Shown piece by piece: positions 17,870 through 26,092 of a DNA stretch of 64,000 nucleotides. The position numbers were made by a program, and so were the translations under genes. The stretch lies in IMG/VR virus record IMGVR_UViG_3300022752_000023, positions 80,421 through 144,420 of that record. One strand, given 5' to 3'. The notes under the pieces are model-generated. The model saw nothing but the letters and a program-made list of their open reading frames with translations, was not told where the DNA came from and ran no database searches. The first letter of the stretch is position 1. The number at the start of each line of letters is the position of its first letter. The stretch is from a virus.

Positions 17870-19591
17870 TTATTGGCAGGTACCGGACACGAGTCTGGCG
17901 GTGGCGCCCAAATCATGCACCAAAGACACCGGTACGTCGTCGTTTGCTGGGTTCATTCCTGTAAAGCGCGTTACGGCCTCAAAAACGGCGTCCGCTGGCG
18001 TTATCTTATCTTTATCGGCCGCCAGCTCGAAAATAACAATCATTGCCGTTTGCGGTGGTAATAACTGGCGTAGATGCCTAATATTGTACAGTCCCAGATG
18101 ATTTAGCCCTAGCGCGCTTACCGAAATTCTGACTACAAATACGTTGTTTCGCAGTACATTTTCAACGAGAAAACGCAACGGGTTAATTGTCTTCGGTAAA
18201 TGGGCGGCGGTAGGTTCTGTGGCGGCGTTAACGCGTTTATCGAGTAACTGCGCCAACGTGCCGATTTTGAGCCGCGGGGCGCATTCCGGCTGCGCTTTGC
18301 GAAACTCCGCTGCCTGCACGCCGCGTTCGTGAATCTCGTCAAAAAACCGCTGCACGTCTGCCGGGTAACCACCTACGCGAAATTTTACATACGTGTAACC
18401 GGTGTCGTGCGCAGTGTTTACTTCGAGCGGTACATTTTGATTTTCAAAGACAAGATCGCCATAAAAGCACGACGCGAGAAACCCGCTGTCAAGCGCTAAC
18501 GCCACAATAGTACGACGAGCGGGTCGGCAATCATCTGCGTTTGGATCGAGCAGTAATTCGTCTTCTGTTTCGGTCGCTAGCGGTTCCCACGCGTTGCTGG
18601 TCAAAATATTGTTTAGCGGCGGACAGCAGATAACTTCGCCCTGCGTTTCGCGCGCGTATGTGTTGCCAACAAAGAATTCGTATACATCTATGCCGTGGAC
18701 TAACGGCGTGCCGGCGTGGATTGTTTGACCCACCTCCACGCGCGGAACCGCGTTTTCTGCAAAACGGTAAACCGCTTTGTCTGTCACGACAAGCAGGCCG
18801 CGGGCGTCGTCGTCAACAAGCTCGACAGTTTCTACCGGCCCAATGCTAACCGGTACGCCACAGATAGCCGCAATAGCAGCATCAAGCATTGCAGCGGTAG
18901 CCCCACCCTCAACGAGACCAGAAATAATAGCGTTCGTTAGATCTTTGTATGCCTGACTTGTGCGTAGCTTTATTCCGACCGCGTAAGCAAACTGATTGAA
19001 CACTGTGTTGTAATCAAACTGCCCGCAGAACCCCCACAGCGTCATCTCTTCGTCGTCGGCGTTGTCGGGTGCCGGTCGTTTTGTGAACACTGGGTTTTCA
19101 AATGGATCTTTAGCGAAAACAATTGCGCCGCGCGTTGTGTCGATCAGGAAATCCGCGTTTTTGATCAGTACGCCCGTGGGATACGTAATACGGTTAAACA
19201 ACTGCATAACGTCGGTCAAATCGGCTGGCAGCGGAAACGAGAAAAAAGTTGTCGTTGGCGGCACGTCAAACCGCAGGCCAGAATCAAACGCCGCCAAGTT
19301 GCGATCAAACTGCGTAATCGTCGTGCGCGCTGTATTCCGCTCGGATTTCTTTAACACAACCGGTGTCAGCGTTTCAGTGTGTAGCAACGGCACGTCAAAG
19401 CGACTTAACGCCTCAATAGTTTCAATGAGGTTTTGATACGTTTGATTTACAATCTGCGCGGTTGCAATTGTGTACGAGTGCACCTGATCTACGCCAGTGT
19501 ATGTACGCGCCCAGAAACTACCCAACGCCGCAATCAGGTTTCGACTGCGGTCGAAATCAGACCCCGGGTACACGAATTCTGGTTTGTTCAT
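17870..19591 (-). CDS. Putative baseplate wedge protein, 573 aa
   Basis: The gene follows directly the J-like wedge gene, with a 2-base gap, which is the usual place for a protein of the tail-protein I or gp7 kind. The N-terminus is PEFVYPGSDFDRSRNLIAALGSFWARTYTGVDQVHSYT, helix-rich, and the chain then alternates helices and beta segments (GLLVVTDKAVYRFAENAVPRVEVGQTI). The C-terminal 100 residues are helical and then beta (FVVRISVSALGLNHLGLYNI). No catalytic motif is visible. An inner wedge component bridging the J-like protein and outer baseplate proteins is likely from synteny, not from sequence similarity that I can state. Confidence 0.6.
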   Translation of the reverse strand: MNKPEFVYPGSDFDRSRNLIAALGSFWARTYTGVDQVHSYTIATAQIVNQTYQNLIETIEALSRFDVPLLHTETLTPVVLKKSERNTARTTITQFDRNLAAFDSGLRFDVPPTTTFFSFPLPADLTDVMQLFNRITYPTGVLIKNADFLIDTTRGAIVFAKDPFENPVFTKRPAPDNADDEEMTLWGFCGQFDYNTVFNQFAYAVGIKLRTSQAYKDLTNAIISGLVEGGATAAMLDAAIAAICGVPVSIGPVETVELVDDDARGLLVVTDKAVYRFAENAVPRVEVGQTIHAGTPLVHGIDVYEFFVGNTYARETQGEVICCPPLNNILTSNAWEPLATETEDELLLDPNADDCRPARRTIVALALDSGFLASCFYGDLVFENQNVPLEVNTAHDTGYTYVKFRVGGYPADVQRFFDEIHERGVQAAEFRKAQPECAPRLKIGTLAQLLDKRVNAATEPTAAHLPKTINPLRFLVENVLRNNVFVVRISVSALGLNHLGLYNIRHLRQLLPPQTAMIVIFELAADKDKITPADAVFEAVTRFTGMNPANDDVPVSLVHDLGATARLVSGTCQ

Positions 19592-19593
19592 GG

Positions 19594-21315
19594 TCAGTTA
19601 GCCCAGCCAGCAGAGACAACAGACACCGACACGTCTTGAGGCCCCGTTAAAAACACAGTCGTTCGGCCGGTGACTAAGCGTGCTGCGTCCGTTGGTAGTT
19701 TCAAAATTGTGTTGTCACGTACATATGTGATGCTGCCGTCAGGGCGCCTAATGCGGCCAAACATATCAATACCGCCAAGCGCTTGCTGGCTCGACAGGTG
19801 TTTGTGCGCCGCGTTACTGATAACCGACGCATGCAGCTGGCCGGAGAAACCGACGCCAGCAACGGCAGCGCTGACGCTCTTTTGAATGGCTTCAATATCG
19901 GGCGTAGCGGCGGCGGGGCTTTTACGGATCTCAAACGAAATTTTTGTGAAACACGGTACGGCGGCTTTTATAAGCACGTCGGTGGCGCGCGGGCGAGTGT
20001 CGCGTCCGGCAAAATAATCTTGCAGCTCGCCGATCAGAGGCATGCCCGTTGTGGTGACGGCGTACCATTTTTTTGTCTGGTTTGGAATTAACGCAGCCGC
20101 GGGCTGAATGTCGGTGTTCACAAAACGAATAATCGCCGCCTGATATCGTGTATACGCGCTTTCGTGGAGATACAGCACATCGGGCACGAAGTCCAGCTCT
20201 AAAAAATCAGCTGTTCGTGTATCTTGCAGCACAGAGTAATTTGCTTGCGGCGCGCCGGCTAGCGCCGGATCTACAACTCGTGTAACCTCATAAAATCCGG
20301 GTGCCGTGTTTCGACCAATTGACACTTGCCATACCGTGCCAGTGGGTGTACCGCCTACCAGCGTCTGTTCGTCGCAGTTCCCGGTCTGGTTTGTCGGCGG
20401 TGTGTACGGACCAACGTACGTTGCCTCTAGCAAATGCTCAATTTCTTGTGCGTACGTGTTAGTCTGTGCGTAAATGTCAACTTTTCCACCACTGGAGATT
20501 GGAAACAGAGAGTGCTGATCGCGCTGCTGTTCGGCGTCGCCGCACCCTAGTACAGACAAGTGCTTCGTGTTTTTAAAGACTGGTTGCGCCATGACAGCGG
20601 CAACATAACTGGCGCGGCTTCCAACAGTCTTAGCCGCTAACCCTGTTACCAGCCGCGCTAAATACTCTTCGTTGGTGGCCGGGTCTCGGCCGTCGATAAA
20701 ATCTGTAGCGGCAAAAGCAGCTGCCACATTATTTAAAAGATTGTCAGGAATCATATTGACGCCGCGCTTGATGTTACCCGCTGCGCCAATCGAAAGCGCT
20801 ACGACGTTAATCGTGGCCGCAAAAGTGCCGTCACCGACAGGGATCATTTTGCGTTGATTCGCGTCGGTCAGTACGTCAGTAGTTGTTGTAGGCAATACAA
20901 GAAAAGACCCGGTCGGCACAAAAATAGTTTCGGCGTCTTCGGCCGTAAATCGCACATTGTCAGGAATCTCAGTGCGCACGTCCGAATTGAAAATTAACGT
21001 AATTGATCCGACCGCGGGCGTGCCGTTGTCGCGTGACACATTAAAATTGGACAACACTTGATCGACAATCTCTGGGTCGGCGAGCGTCGGGTCTTGTGTG
21101 ATTTTTAATAAGCTGTTGCTTTGCTGGACGCGTGCGATATTTTCTTGAATAGCGGCGTTTAACAAACCGTCAAAATACAGCACAAGGTCGTGGAATACGC
21201 CGCGTGTTAGCTCAACCTCTGGGTGGCGCTCCGCCATAAGCTGCGACAACGTCGCAACCATTTCTTGCACCTTAGTCGGGCTAAGCTGCGTTAAACTAGT
21301 TATTTCAATCGGCAT
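19594..21315 (-). CDS. Baseplate J-like (gp6-type) wedge protein, 573 aa
   Basis: Baseplate J/gp6 proteins build the inner ring of the contractile-tail baseplate. This protein has the family's features: an N-terminal helix with MVATLSQLMAERHPEVELTRGVFHDLVLYFD, a following helix, an extended strand region with PAVGSITLIFNSDVRTEIPDNVRF (the 'P-x-G-T ... I-P-x-G' pattern at about 100-130), a strand FVPTGSFLVLPTTTT, a conserved G-x-x-G-N segment (SIGAAGNIKRGVNM), and FIDGRDPATNEEYLARL before the beta domain, matching the characteristic G-x-D-x-E-x-x-x-x-x-R segment. C-terminal parts are beta-rich. It is immediately after the gp25-like gene with one spacer base, the classical gp25-J order. Confidence 0.85.
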   Translation of the reverse strand: MPIEITSLTQLSPTKVQEMVATLSQLMAERHPEVELTRGVFHDLVLYFDGLLNAAIQENIARVQQSNSLLKITQDPTLADPEIVDQVLSNFNVSRDNGTPAVGSITLIFNSDVRTEIPDNVRFTAEDAETIFVPTGSFLVLPTTTTDVLTDANQRKMIPVGDGTFAATINVVALSIGAAGNIKRGVNMIPDNLLNNVAAAFAATDFIDGRDPATNEEYLARLVTGLAAKTVGSRASYVAAVMAQPVFKNTKHLSVLGCGDAEQQRDQHSLFPISSGGKVDIYAQTNTYAQEIEHLLEATYVGPYTPPTNQTGNCDEQTLVGGTPTGTVWQVSIGRNTAPGFYEVTRVVDPALAGAPQANYSVLQDTRTADFLELDFVPDVLYLHESAYTRYQAAIIRFVNTDIQPAAALIPNQTKKWYAVTTTGMPLIGELQDYFAGRDTRPRATDVLIKAAVPCFTKISFEIRKSPAAATPDIEAIQKSVSAAVAGVGFSGQLHASVISNAAHKHLSSQQALGGIDMFGRIRRPDGSITYVRDNTILKLPTDAARLVTGRTTVFLTGPQDVSVSVVSAGWAN

Positions 21316-21316
21316 A

Positions 21317-21790
21317 TTACACCTGTGGCAGCGTGGCTACCGGTAAAATCACAACCCGCTCGTCGCCGGCGATGCTTGTAATCATAACACGCATGTTTAA
21401 ATATCCCGGCAGGATTGCAACAGATAATAATTCTGCGTCATCAAACCGCTCGTCGTCCGGCATTCCTTCGTATTCTTCGTTTTGCAGTGTGACGCGTAAT
21501 CGTAGATTCGCGGCGTAAAAATTCTGGGTAACATCGAGCTGGTTGCGCATTTGTCCTTGCCGGACCAGCGTCATGAAGTCGGTGCCGCGGTTTGGTAGCC
21601 CGGGCATTGAGCCGATCTCTGTCAAAAACTCTAGCGCCCAGCGTTGCGCTAGTTTTTGAATGCCGACACAAATAAGCCCACTGTTGTCTTCGTCATATAA
21701 AACGAGACCGAGTTTGTTGTCGCGCGCAGTGTTGACGTTCTGTAGCGCGAGATAGTCATATTTGCGGTTTGCAAAGTCAGCTAAACTCAT
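21317..21790 (-). CDS. gp25-like (GPW/gp25) baseplate wedge protein, 157 aa
   Basis: gp25 of T4 and GPW-type proteins start sheath polymerisation at the baseplate. The length fits the family (about 130-160 residues). An internal helix (ICVGIQKLAQRWALEFLTEIGSMPGLPNRGTDF) ends in the family's L-x-x-x-x-G-x-x-x-x-x-x-x-G-x-x-F segment, normally E-W-P-x-R-P-x-Y-G-x-x-L, and the C-terminal half has alternating strands (RLRVTLQNEEYEGMP, LNMRVMITSI). It lies directly upstream of the J-like gene, as in many phages, tailocins and type VI systems. I am confident of the class, less so of fine homology. Confidence 0.75.
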   Translation of the reverse strand: MSLADFANRKYDYLALQNVNTARDNKLGLVLYDEDNSGLICVGIQKLAQRWALEFLTEIGSMPGLPNRGTDFMTLVRQGQMRNQLDVTQNFYAANLRLRVTLQNEEYEGMPDDERFDDAELLSVAILPGYLNMRVMITSIAGDERVVILPVATLPQV

Positions 21791-21792
21791 TG

Positions 21793-22275
21793 TTAACCTC
21801 CGGCCGCCCCGGCATCGATATGCGTCTGTACGTTGTCTTTGAAGAACGAAAACACGCTGACTTTCGCCTTACCGTGCCCGTTTAGGCGTCCGTGCATGAA
21901 CGACATACACCGCGCGTAGCTTGCATGTCGCGTCCGCCACGCGCGCTCTTCTACGGCCATAAAGTCTGCTTGCCATTTCATCGCTATTAAATCGCCAGTT
22001 GTGCCGCCCTGCTTCTCTGGTCCGGCAAGCACAGAGTCCGAGTAAATCTGATTAATGTTGTTGCGGTCCCAGCTCGGAAAACTCATGCCGGGAACGTCAA
22101 GCAGTTCTTTTGTTTTGATCTCGTCTGGTGTGTGCCAAGGACGCCAATCCGTCATGTAGTTTTTGAAGACTTCAGCCATTTTCTTGGCGCGTTCTTCCAG
22201 CTGGTCGATACGGGCTTGAAACTTTCCGTCGACCTGCCCCTTTTTTGCGCCGAGGCCGGGTTTTTCTTCTGCCAT
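21793..22275 (-). CDS. Hypothetical baseplate-module protein, 160 aa
   Basis: Not recognised. The start has GAGCGG before ATG 22275. The first 50 residues are a charged helix that could be a short coiled coil (RIDQLEERAKKMAEVFKNY). Tryptophan-rich stretches follow (TDWRPWHTPDEI, FPSWDRNNINQIYSD, MKWQADFMAVEERAWRTRHASYARC). The end is glycine- and alanine-rich. The gene sits between the sigma-like factor and the gp25-like gene, so it is co-transcribed with both. A baseplate role follows only from location; a role together with the sigma factor is equally open. Confidence 0.55.
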   Translation of the reverse strand: MAEEKPGLGAKKGQVDGKFQARIDQLEERAKKMAEVFKNYMTDWRPWHTPDEIKTKELLDVPGMSFPSWDRNNINQIYSDSVLAGPEKQGGTTGDLIAMKWQADFMAVEERAWRTRHASYARCMSFMHGRLNGHGKAKVSVFSFFKDNVQTHIDAGAAGG

Positions 22276-22284
22276 GACCGCTCC

Positions 22285-23106
22285 TTAGAAATTGCCCTGA
22301 GTATATTGTTTGTCGAGCATTGCCTGAATCTTGGCCGCGCGCTGGCTTACCGCGCCGGGCGTTATGTTTAATCGTCGCGCAATTTCTTGCGTGCTTGTTT
22401 TTCTTCGCCCATTCCGCCCGAGCGTCATATCCGCAATTAACTTGTCGACCGGGCCGAGATCTTCGTAAACAAAGTTAAACCAAGCGTCGGCTGATCGGTT
22501 ACTGTTTGGAATCGTGCTGGCGACATCGCCGCCATAGCTTTCTTCGTCGGTGACTTCGCGCGTCGTCATACCCTCTGACACTGGCTGGTTAAACGCGCGT
22601 ATTTTTTGAATGCGGCGTTTTGACAAACCGGTGTGATCGGCCAGTTCGTCGTCGGTAGGGTCGCGACCTAGCTGGTCGTATAGCTCCGATTCGCTCTCTG
22701 TTAGCCGGCCGTAATCAAGCCCGACTTGCTCAGGAATCGAAATGATGTTTTGCGCCTGTGCAGACATGCGGCGCAAACTCTGCAGCTGTGACAGCAGGTG
22801 TGTGCGCACATTGCCACGTTGCGGATCGTAGCTATCCAGCGCCTTGAGTGCCATAAGCCGCGCCTTAGATTTAATTGTCGGGCTGGCGTTTTGTCCGGCG
22901 TAGCTCATCACGGCCGTGTCGATAACCGGCTGAAGTGTTCCTAACAGCGCTGTATTTGTTTCCGGCGTTTTAGTGTGCTGCCACTGAGCATACGCGTTAT
23001 CAAAGTCGGTACTGACGCCGGTCGGCCTACGGGCCGAGAAAGGCGCCGGTACGTCGCCCAGAATAGACGGCATGCCCGCTGGCATACTGGTTTTGTTATC
23101 AGCCAT
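22285..23106 (-). CDS. Phage sigma-70-like RNA polymerase factor, 273 aa
   Basis: Sigma factors direct a polymerase to promoters. Residues about 70-122 resemble region 2: KARLMALKALDSYDPQRGNV followed by RTHLLSQLQSLRRM corresponds to the 'G-L-x-x-A-x-x-x-F-D-x-x-R-G-x-x-F-x-T-Y' segment. Residues about 123-175 look like region 3 (ESELYDQLGRDPTDDELADHTGLSKRRIQKI). Residues about 213-262 form a clear region 4 helix-turn-helix (GRRKTSTQEIARRLNITPGAVSQRAAKI). The tryptophan pair of region 2.3 used in promoter melting is not visible. Start 23106 is chosen for its AGAAGG ribosome binding site; a longer start at 23139 lies inside the upstream gene. It may serve the phage polymerase encoded at 54102-61365. 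Confidence 0.8.
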   Translation of the reverse strand: MADNKTSMPAGMPSILGDVPAPFSARRPTGVSTDFDNAYAQWQHTKTPETNTALLGTLQPVIDTAVMSYAGQNASPTIKSKARLMALKALDSYDPQRGNVRTHLLSQLQSLRRMSAQAQNIISIPEQVGLDYGRLTESESELYDQLGRDPTDDELADHTGLSKRRIQKIRAFNQPVSEGMTTREVTDEESYGGDVASTIPNSNRSADAWFNFVYEDLGPVDKLIADMTLGRNGRRKTSTQEIARRLNITPGAVSQRAAKIQAMLDKQYTQGNF

Positions 23107-23108
23107 GA

Positions 23109-24716
23109 TTATGCCTTCTTGAGCGGACCGCCGGGCCATTTAATACTGTTCTGGTACAACGGCGCGTACGTTTGTGAAATAAGTTTCGTGTCTTCGTCTT
23201 CTTCTTCTGTGCGAATGTATGACAGCGCAAACGACGTTCCTGCTAGCGCGCGTTCAGCGTTGATTGCGTATGAAACCTGCGTCACGGCTGCGATCATCGC
23301 GCCGTCGGATTGAATTTCTGAGTTTGGTAGCTCAATTCTAACAATACTGCCCGGAGCAATATCAAACCGCAATTTGCCCGATAGTTCTCCGTAACGTTGG
23401 CTCAAAAACTCGGTTTTGTAAAAGTGTTCTGCGAAACGTTTACTCACGCCGTCCGCCATTCCGTTTGCGACGTCAGCCGGTAATAACCACTCTGGCGGCG
23501 GCTCACCTTCGCCGGTGGCTGGCGCGATACAATCGCCGGGTCGCTTCCCTTTTATGCCAGTTGTTGCGCCCGTAAAAATCGGCCACGGCGACATGTTTGT
23601 CAACCACGAGGGTAAGTCTTTAAATAGCTTTAATCCGGGGCGCTCTTCTCCGGGTTTAAACGGGTACTGACCCGCGGGTTGAGTGTATACGTCAGCCATA
23701 TGAACTTGTCCGCCGGTTGATAACATCGGATCCATTTGTTGGGGCCAAAATACGACCACGCTGTCGATAAGTTGACTCATAGGCGCGTTAAAGTTGGCGT
23801 AGCTGTACTCGTCACCTTTGATGACGTATTTTTTATTGCCGTCATGTTTGAGTCCGCCAAAAAAAGGAACGACGTAGGCGTGTTCGATTGCCGGCGACAC
23901 GGCAAAGAAAAACTGCGACGCATACTCGCCTACAAGCTTCCCCCAGAACGATGTGTAGGCGAACGACTCTAGCGCGTCCTTTGTGAGCGCCGTTCTCACA
24001 GATTGTTCGATGTTGTTGCCGTTTAAGCCATCAAGATTTAAAGCAAGCTTGGCATTACCCGGAGCAACAGGTATTCTCTTTAACGCTTTTATGGCGGCCG
24101 CGTTCGGACGCGACTGCGGTAACTTATACTCAGCCATTTTGTTGAAGATTGGCTTGATAACTTCGCCCCACAAATCACGCGCAATCTTGTCTTTACGGAT
24201 AAGATCTCCGTTGGCGTCAATAACGGGGACGCTGGAGCTTGCGTTACCTTCTGTCTGCAGCGCCACAAATGCTGCGTTTGTGGCCATAAGAAACGGCGCG
24301 TTTTGAAACCACTTGCCGTTGAGCGCCGACGAGTTGTTTAAATCGTCGAGCCAGTGGATGAGTTGCAGCACGTAGTTAGCGCTGTTATGCGAGCGTTGAT
24401 ACCCGATGCCGGCAAGCATGCCTTCAAATATCACAAATCCGCCGTTCTCCATTTTGTCTTTCTGCCCGGCTTCAGGAATAATTCTGAGCCAGACAGTCAC
24501 AGGATCGCGCGGTTTGATTTGTTTACGCAGCTTATGGATCGTCGCTTCACGCGTCTGACCCGATGCTGCGTCGTATCCGACAGCCACGGTAAGGGATGCG
24601 GTTGGAATACTGTTCAACCCGAACGTCGCCGAAATAGCTACGACGTCATTAAACACGGTGTCTTTAATCTTTGCCGTGATTTCAAACTTCGAGTAGACGT
24701 ACGGAGCCTTAGCCAT
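23109..24716 (-). CDS. Putative baseplate hub (gpD/gp27-like) protein, 535 aa
   Basis: Hub proteins of contractile tails carry the spike and connect it to the tube. The evidence is position, size and strand pattern: the chain begins with beta strands (YVYSKFEITAKIKDTVFNDVVAISATFGL, SLTVAVGYD) and includes a GYQRSHNSANYVLQLIHWLDDL segment near residue 105 similar in style to gpD-type proteins, with 'D-G-x-A-x-G' turns replaced. A late strand block (LRFDIAPGSIVRIELPN) near residue 455 looks like a second barrel. No cysteine or enzymatic motif was noted. The first codons overlap the end of the 297-residue gene by 8 bases. Confidence 0.5.
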   Translation of the reverse strand: MAKAPYVYSKFEITAKIKDTVFNDVVAISATFGLNSIPTASLTVAVGYDAASGQTREATIHKLRKQIKPRDPVTVWLRIIPEAGQKDKMENGGFVIFEGMLAGIGYQRSHNSANYVLQLIHWLDDLNNSSALNGKWFQNAPFLMATNAAFVALQTEGNASSSVPVIDANGDLIRKDKIARDLWGEVIKPIFNKMAEYKLPQSRPNAAAIKALKRIPVAPGNAKLALNLDGLNGNNIEQSVRTALTKDALESFAYTSFWGKLVGEYASQFFFAVSPAIEHAYVVPFFGGLKHDGNKKYVIKGDEYSYANFNAPMSQLIDSVVVFWPQQMDPMLSTGGQVHMADVYTQPAGQYPFKPGEERPGLKLFKDLPSWLTNMSPWPIFTGATTGIKGKRPGDCIAPATGEGEPPPEWLLPADVANGMADGVSKRFAEHFYKTEFLSQRYGELSGKLRFDIAPGSIVRIELPNSEIQSDGAMIAAVTQVSYAINAERALAGTSFALSYIRTEEEDEDTKLISQTYAPLYQNSIKWPGGPLKKA

Positions 24717-25602
24717 TTGTATGCCTTCTTACGCTTTCCATACGGTAAATAAACGCCAACACTAACCCGGCAAGTCGGTATGCCGGAAGCGGGTGATCAA
24801 ACCACAGATTTTTGAATGTCGCATATGGTTGCGCGTCGTCAAGTCCAAACAGCTCAATAAACACAGGCTCGCCGATCAGCTCCAGTGTCGGAAACAGCGT
24901 TGTGATTGCGGGCGCCGGGTTGGCGTTTAAAGCGATGTACCAACGACCATTGAATGTTGTTGGATCTGTCGTCAACCGCTCTAGCCTTAATTTGATATCT
25001 GTTTCCGGGAGGGTAATGACGGGCAGCTCGCCCGCCGATCGTTCTCGTGTACGGGGCGCGGGGTCGTACACTGTTTGCGTCGTTAAAAACACCTCAGCGT
25101 CTGGATCAAGTTCTTTGAGCAGCACACCTCGGTTGTTTTCGAGCGTTAAAAACTCGTCTTTTTCGGCCCCCAGCGGTTCGGGCGGCGCTGGATACAAACC
25201 CATTGTGTACTGGCGGTTTGCGCGACCTGTGCTGTTGCTGGCGATAAACTCACCGCCAATTGCGACATTTCTCGGCGCGCCGGCCATTTGCGTGACGCGT
25301 AACGACGGCTGATATTTAAACTCGTTTTCTGCAGGCTCTGGCCAATACGTCACGCGGTTGTCGAGTTTATACAAATATTCGACCGCGGGAGTTTGATGAA
25401 TATAGCTAAGTAGTTCTCGTGCGCGCAGATTCAAAAACCGCTGATCTGGGCTGCTGCCAAACAATACGCGGCGCACCGTGCTCAGTACGGTCGGCAGCAC
25501 CAGCGGCCGAAACGTGGGCGGAATGTACTCATATCCTGCCTGTTGTTTCTGCGCGCTTTGCGCCCAGATGTTTAACAGTAGTGTTCGGCCGTGATTGATC
25601 AT
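24709..25602 (-). CDS. Putative tail/baseplate protein, 297 aa
   Basis: No family recognised. The N-terminal third is hydrophobic and helical (LLLNIWAQSAQKQQAGYEYIPPTFRPLVLP; VLSTVRRVLFG), the middle is beta-rich with many prolines, and the C-terminal 25 residues are helical (YRLAGLVLAFIYRMESVRRH). The protein has no cysteine. It overlaps the downstream gene by 8 bases and follows the 161-residue gene by one base, so the three are a translationally coupled set placed between the tape measure and the sigma-like gene. In contractile phages this position usually holds tail-tube initiator and hub parts. Confidence 0.55.
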   Translation of the reverse strand: MINHGRTLLLNIWAQSAQKQQAGYEYIPPTFRPLVLPTVLSTVRRVLFGSSPDQRFLNLRARELLSYIHQTPAVEYLYKLDNRVTYWPEPAENEFKYQPSLRVTQMAGAPRNVAIGGEFIASNSTGRANRQYTMGLYPAPPEPLGAEKDEFLTLENNRGVLLKELDPDAEVFLTTQTVYDPAPRTRERSAGELPVITLPETDIKLRLERLTTDPTTFNGRWYIALNANPAPAITTLFPTLELIGEPVFIELFGLDDAQPYATFKNLWFDHPLPAYRLAGLVLAFIYRMESVRRHTNG

Positions 25603-25603
25603 G

Positions 25604-26089
25604 TTAATTTTTCGGCACGATGTTGAAACGAAGCGACCACTGCCCGACCAGCGTTTGTGGATCTTGCAGCTCTAAACGCATACCAGTCAGAAACGCCCAA
25701 AACGTGGAGTTCGCGCAATCGCCAATTGTGACGGACATCTTGCCGTTTTTCTTGATTCGATTTTCGTGATAAAAGTCATAGACGTTGCATAACTTAGCAC
25801 TGTCTGCGCCCGGACACGGTTTTACAAAACCGAAACCAGACACGGTTAGCTCCCCGACTCGGTTGCCAAACGCGTACACGTAAATGAAATCATTGACCGT
25901 ATGAAGAAATTGATAATTGCCGTTTAATTCGAGCGCAAAACCGCTTATCGGCATAGTTAGTTGGCCGGGATTGTAAAAAATATTGGGGCCATTAACGCCG
26001 GAAAACTTTAATCTAAAAATATCGCCGGAGCAGTTTTTTGGCTTAATAATTGTCACTGCGCCGGCGCATGGAGTAAAAGCTACTGGCAT
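25604..26089 (-). CDS. Putative tail hub or tube-initiator protein, 161 aa
   Basis: The chain starts MPVAFTPCAGAVTIIKPKN and is beta-rich, with segments such as DIFRLKFSGVNGPNIFYN, NYQFLHTVNDFIYVYAFG, GELTVSGFGFVKP and TLVGQWSLRFNIV. That strand pattern, the size and the position right after the tape measure resemble tube-like or hub-like proteins (the split beta-barrel of the tube family, including T4 gp54/gp48-like or P2 gpU-like proteins). This is a structural guess; no direct motif proves it. Three cysteines occur (PCAG, KNCSG, CPG), so a disulphide is possible. The gene is three bases after the tape measure stop. Confidence 0.5.
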   Translation of the reverse strand: MPVAFTPCAGAVTIIKPKNCSGDIFRLKFSGVNGPNIFYNPGQLTMPISGFALELNGNYQFLHTVNDFIYVYAFGNRVGELTVSGFGFVKPCPGADSAKLCNVYDFYHENRIKKNGKMSVTIGDCANSTFWAFLTGMRLELQDPQTLVGQWSLRFNIVPKN

Positions 26090-26092
26090 GTG

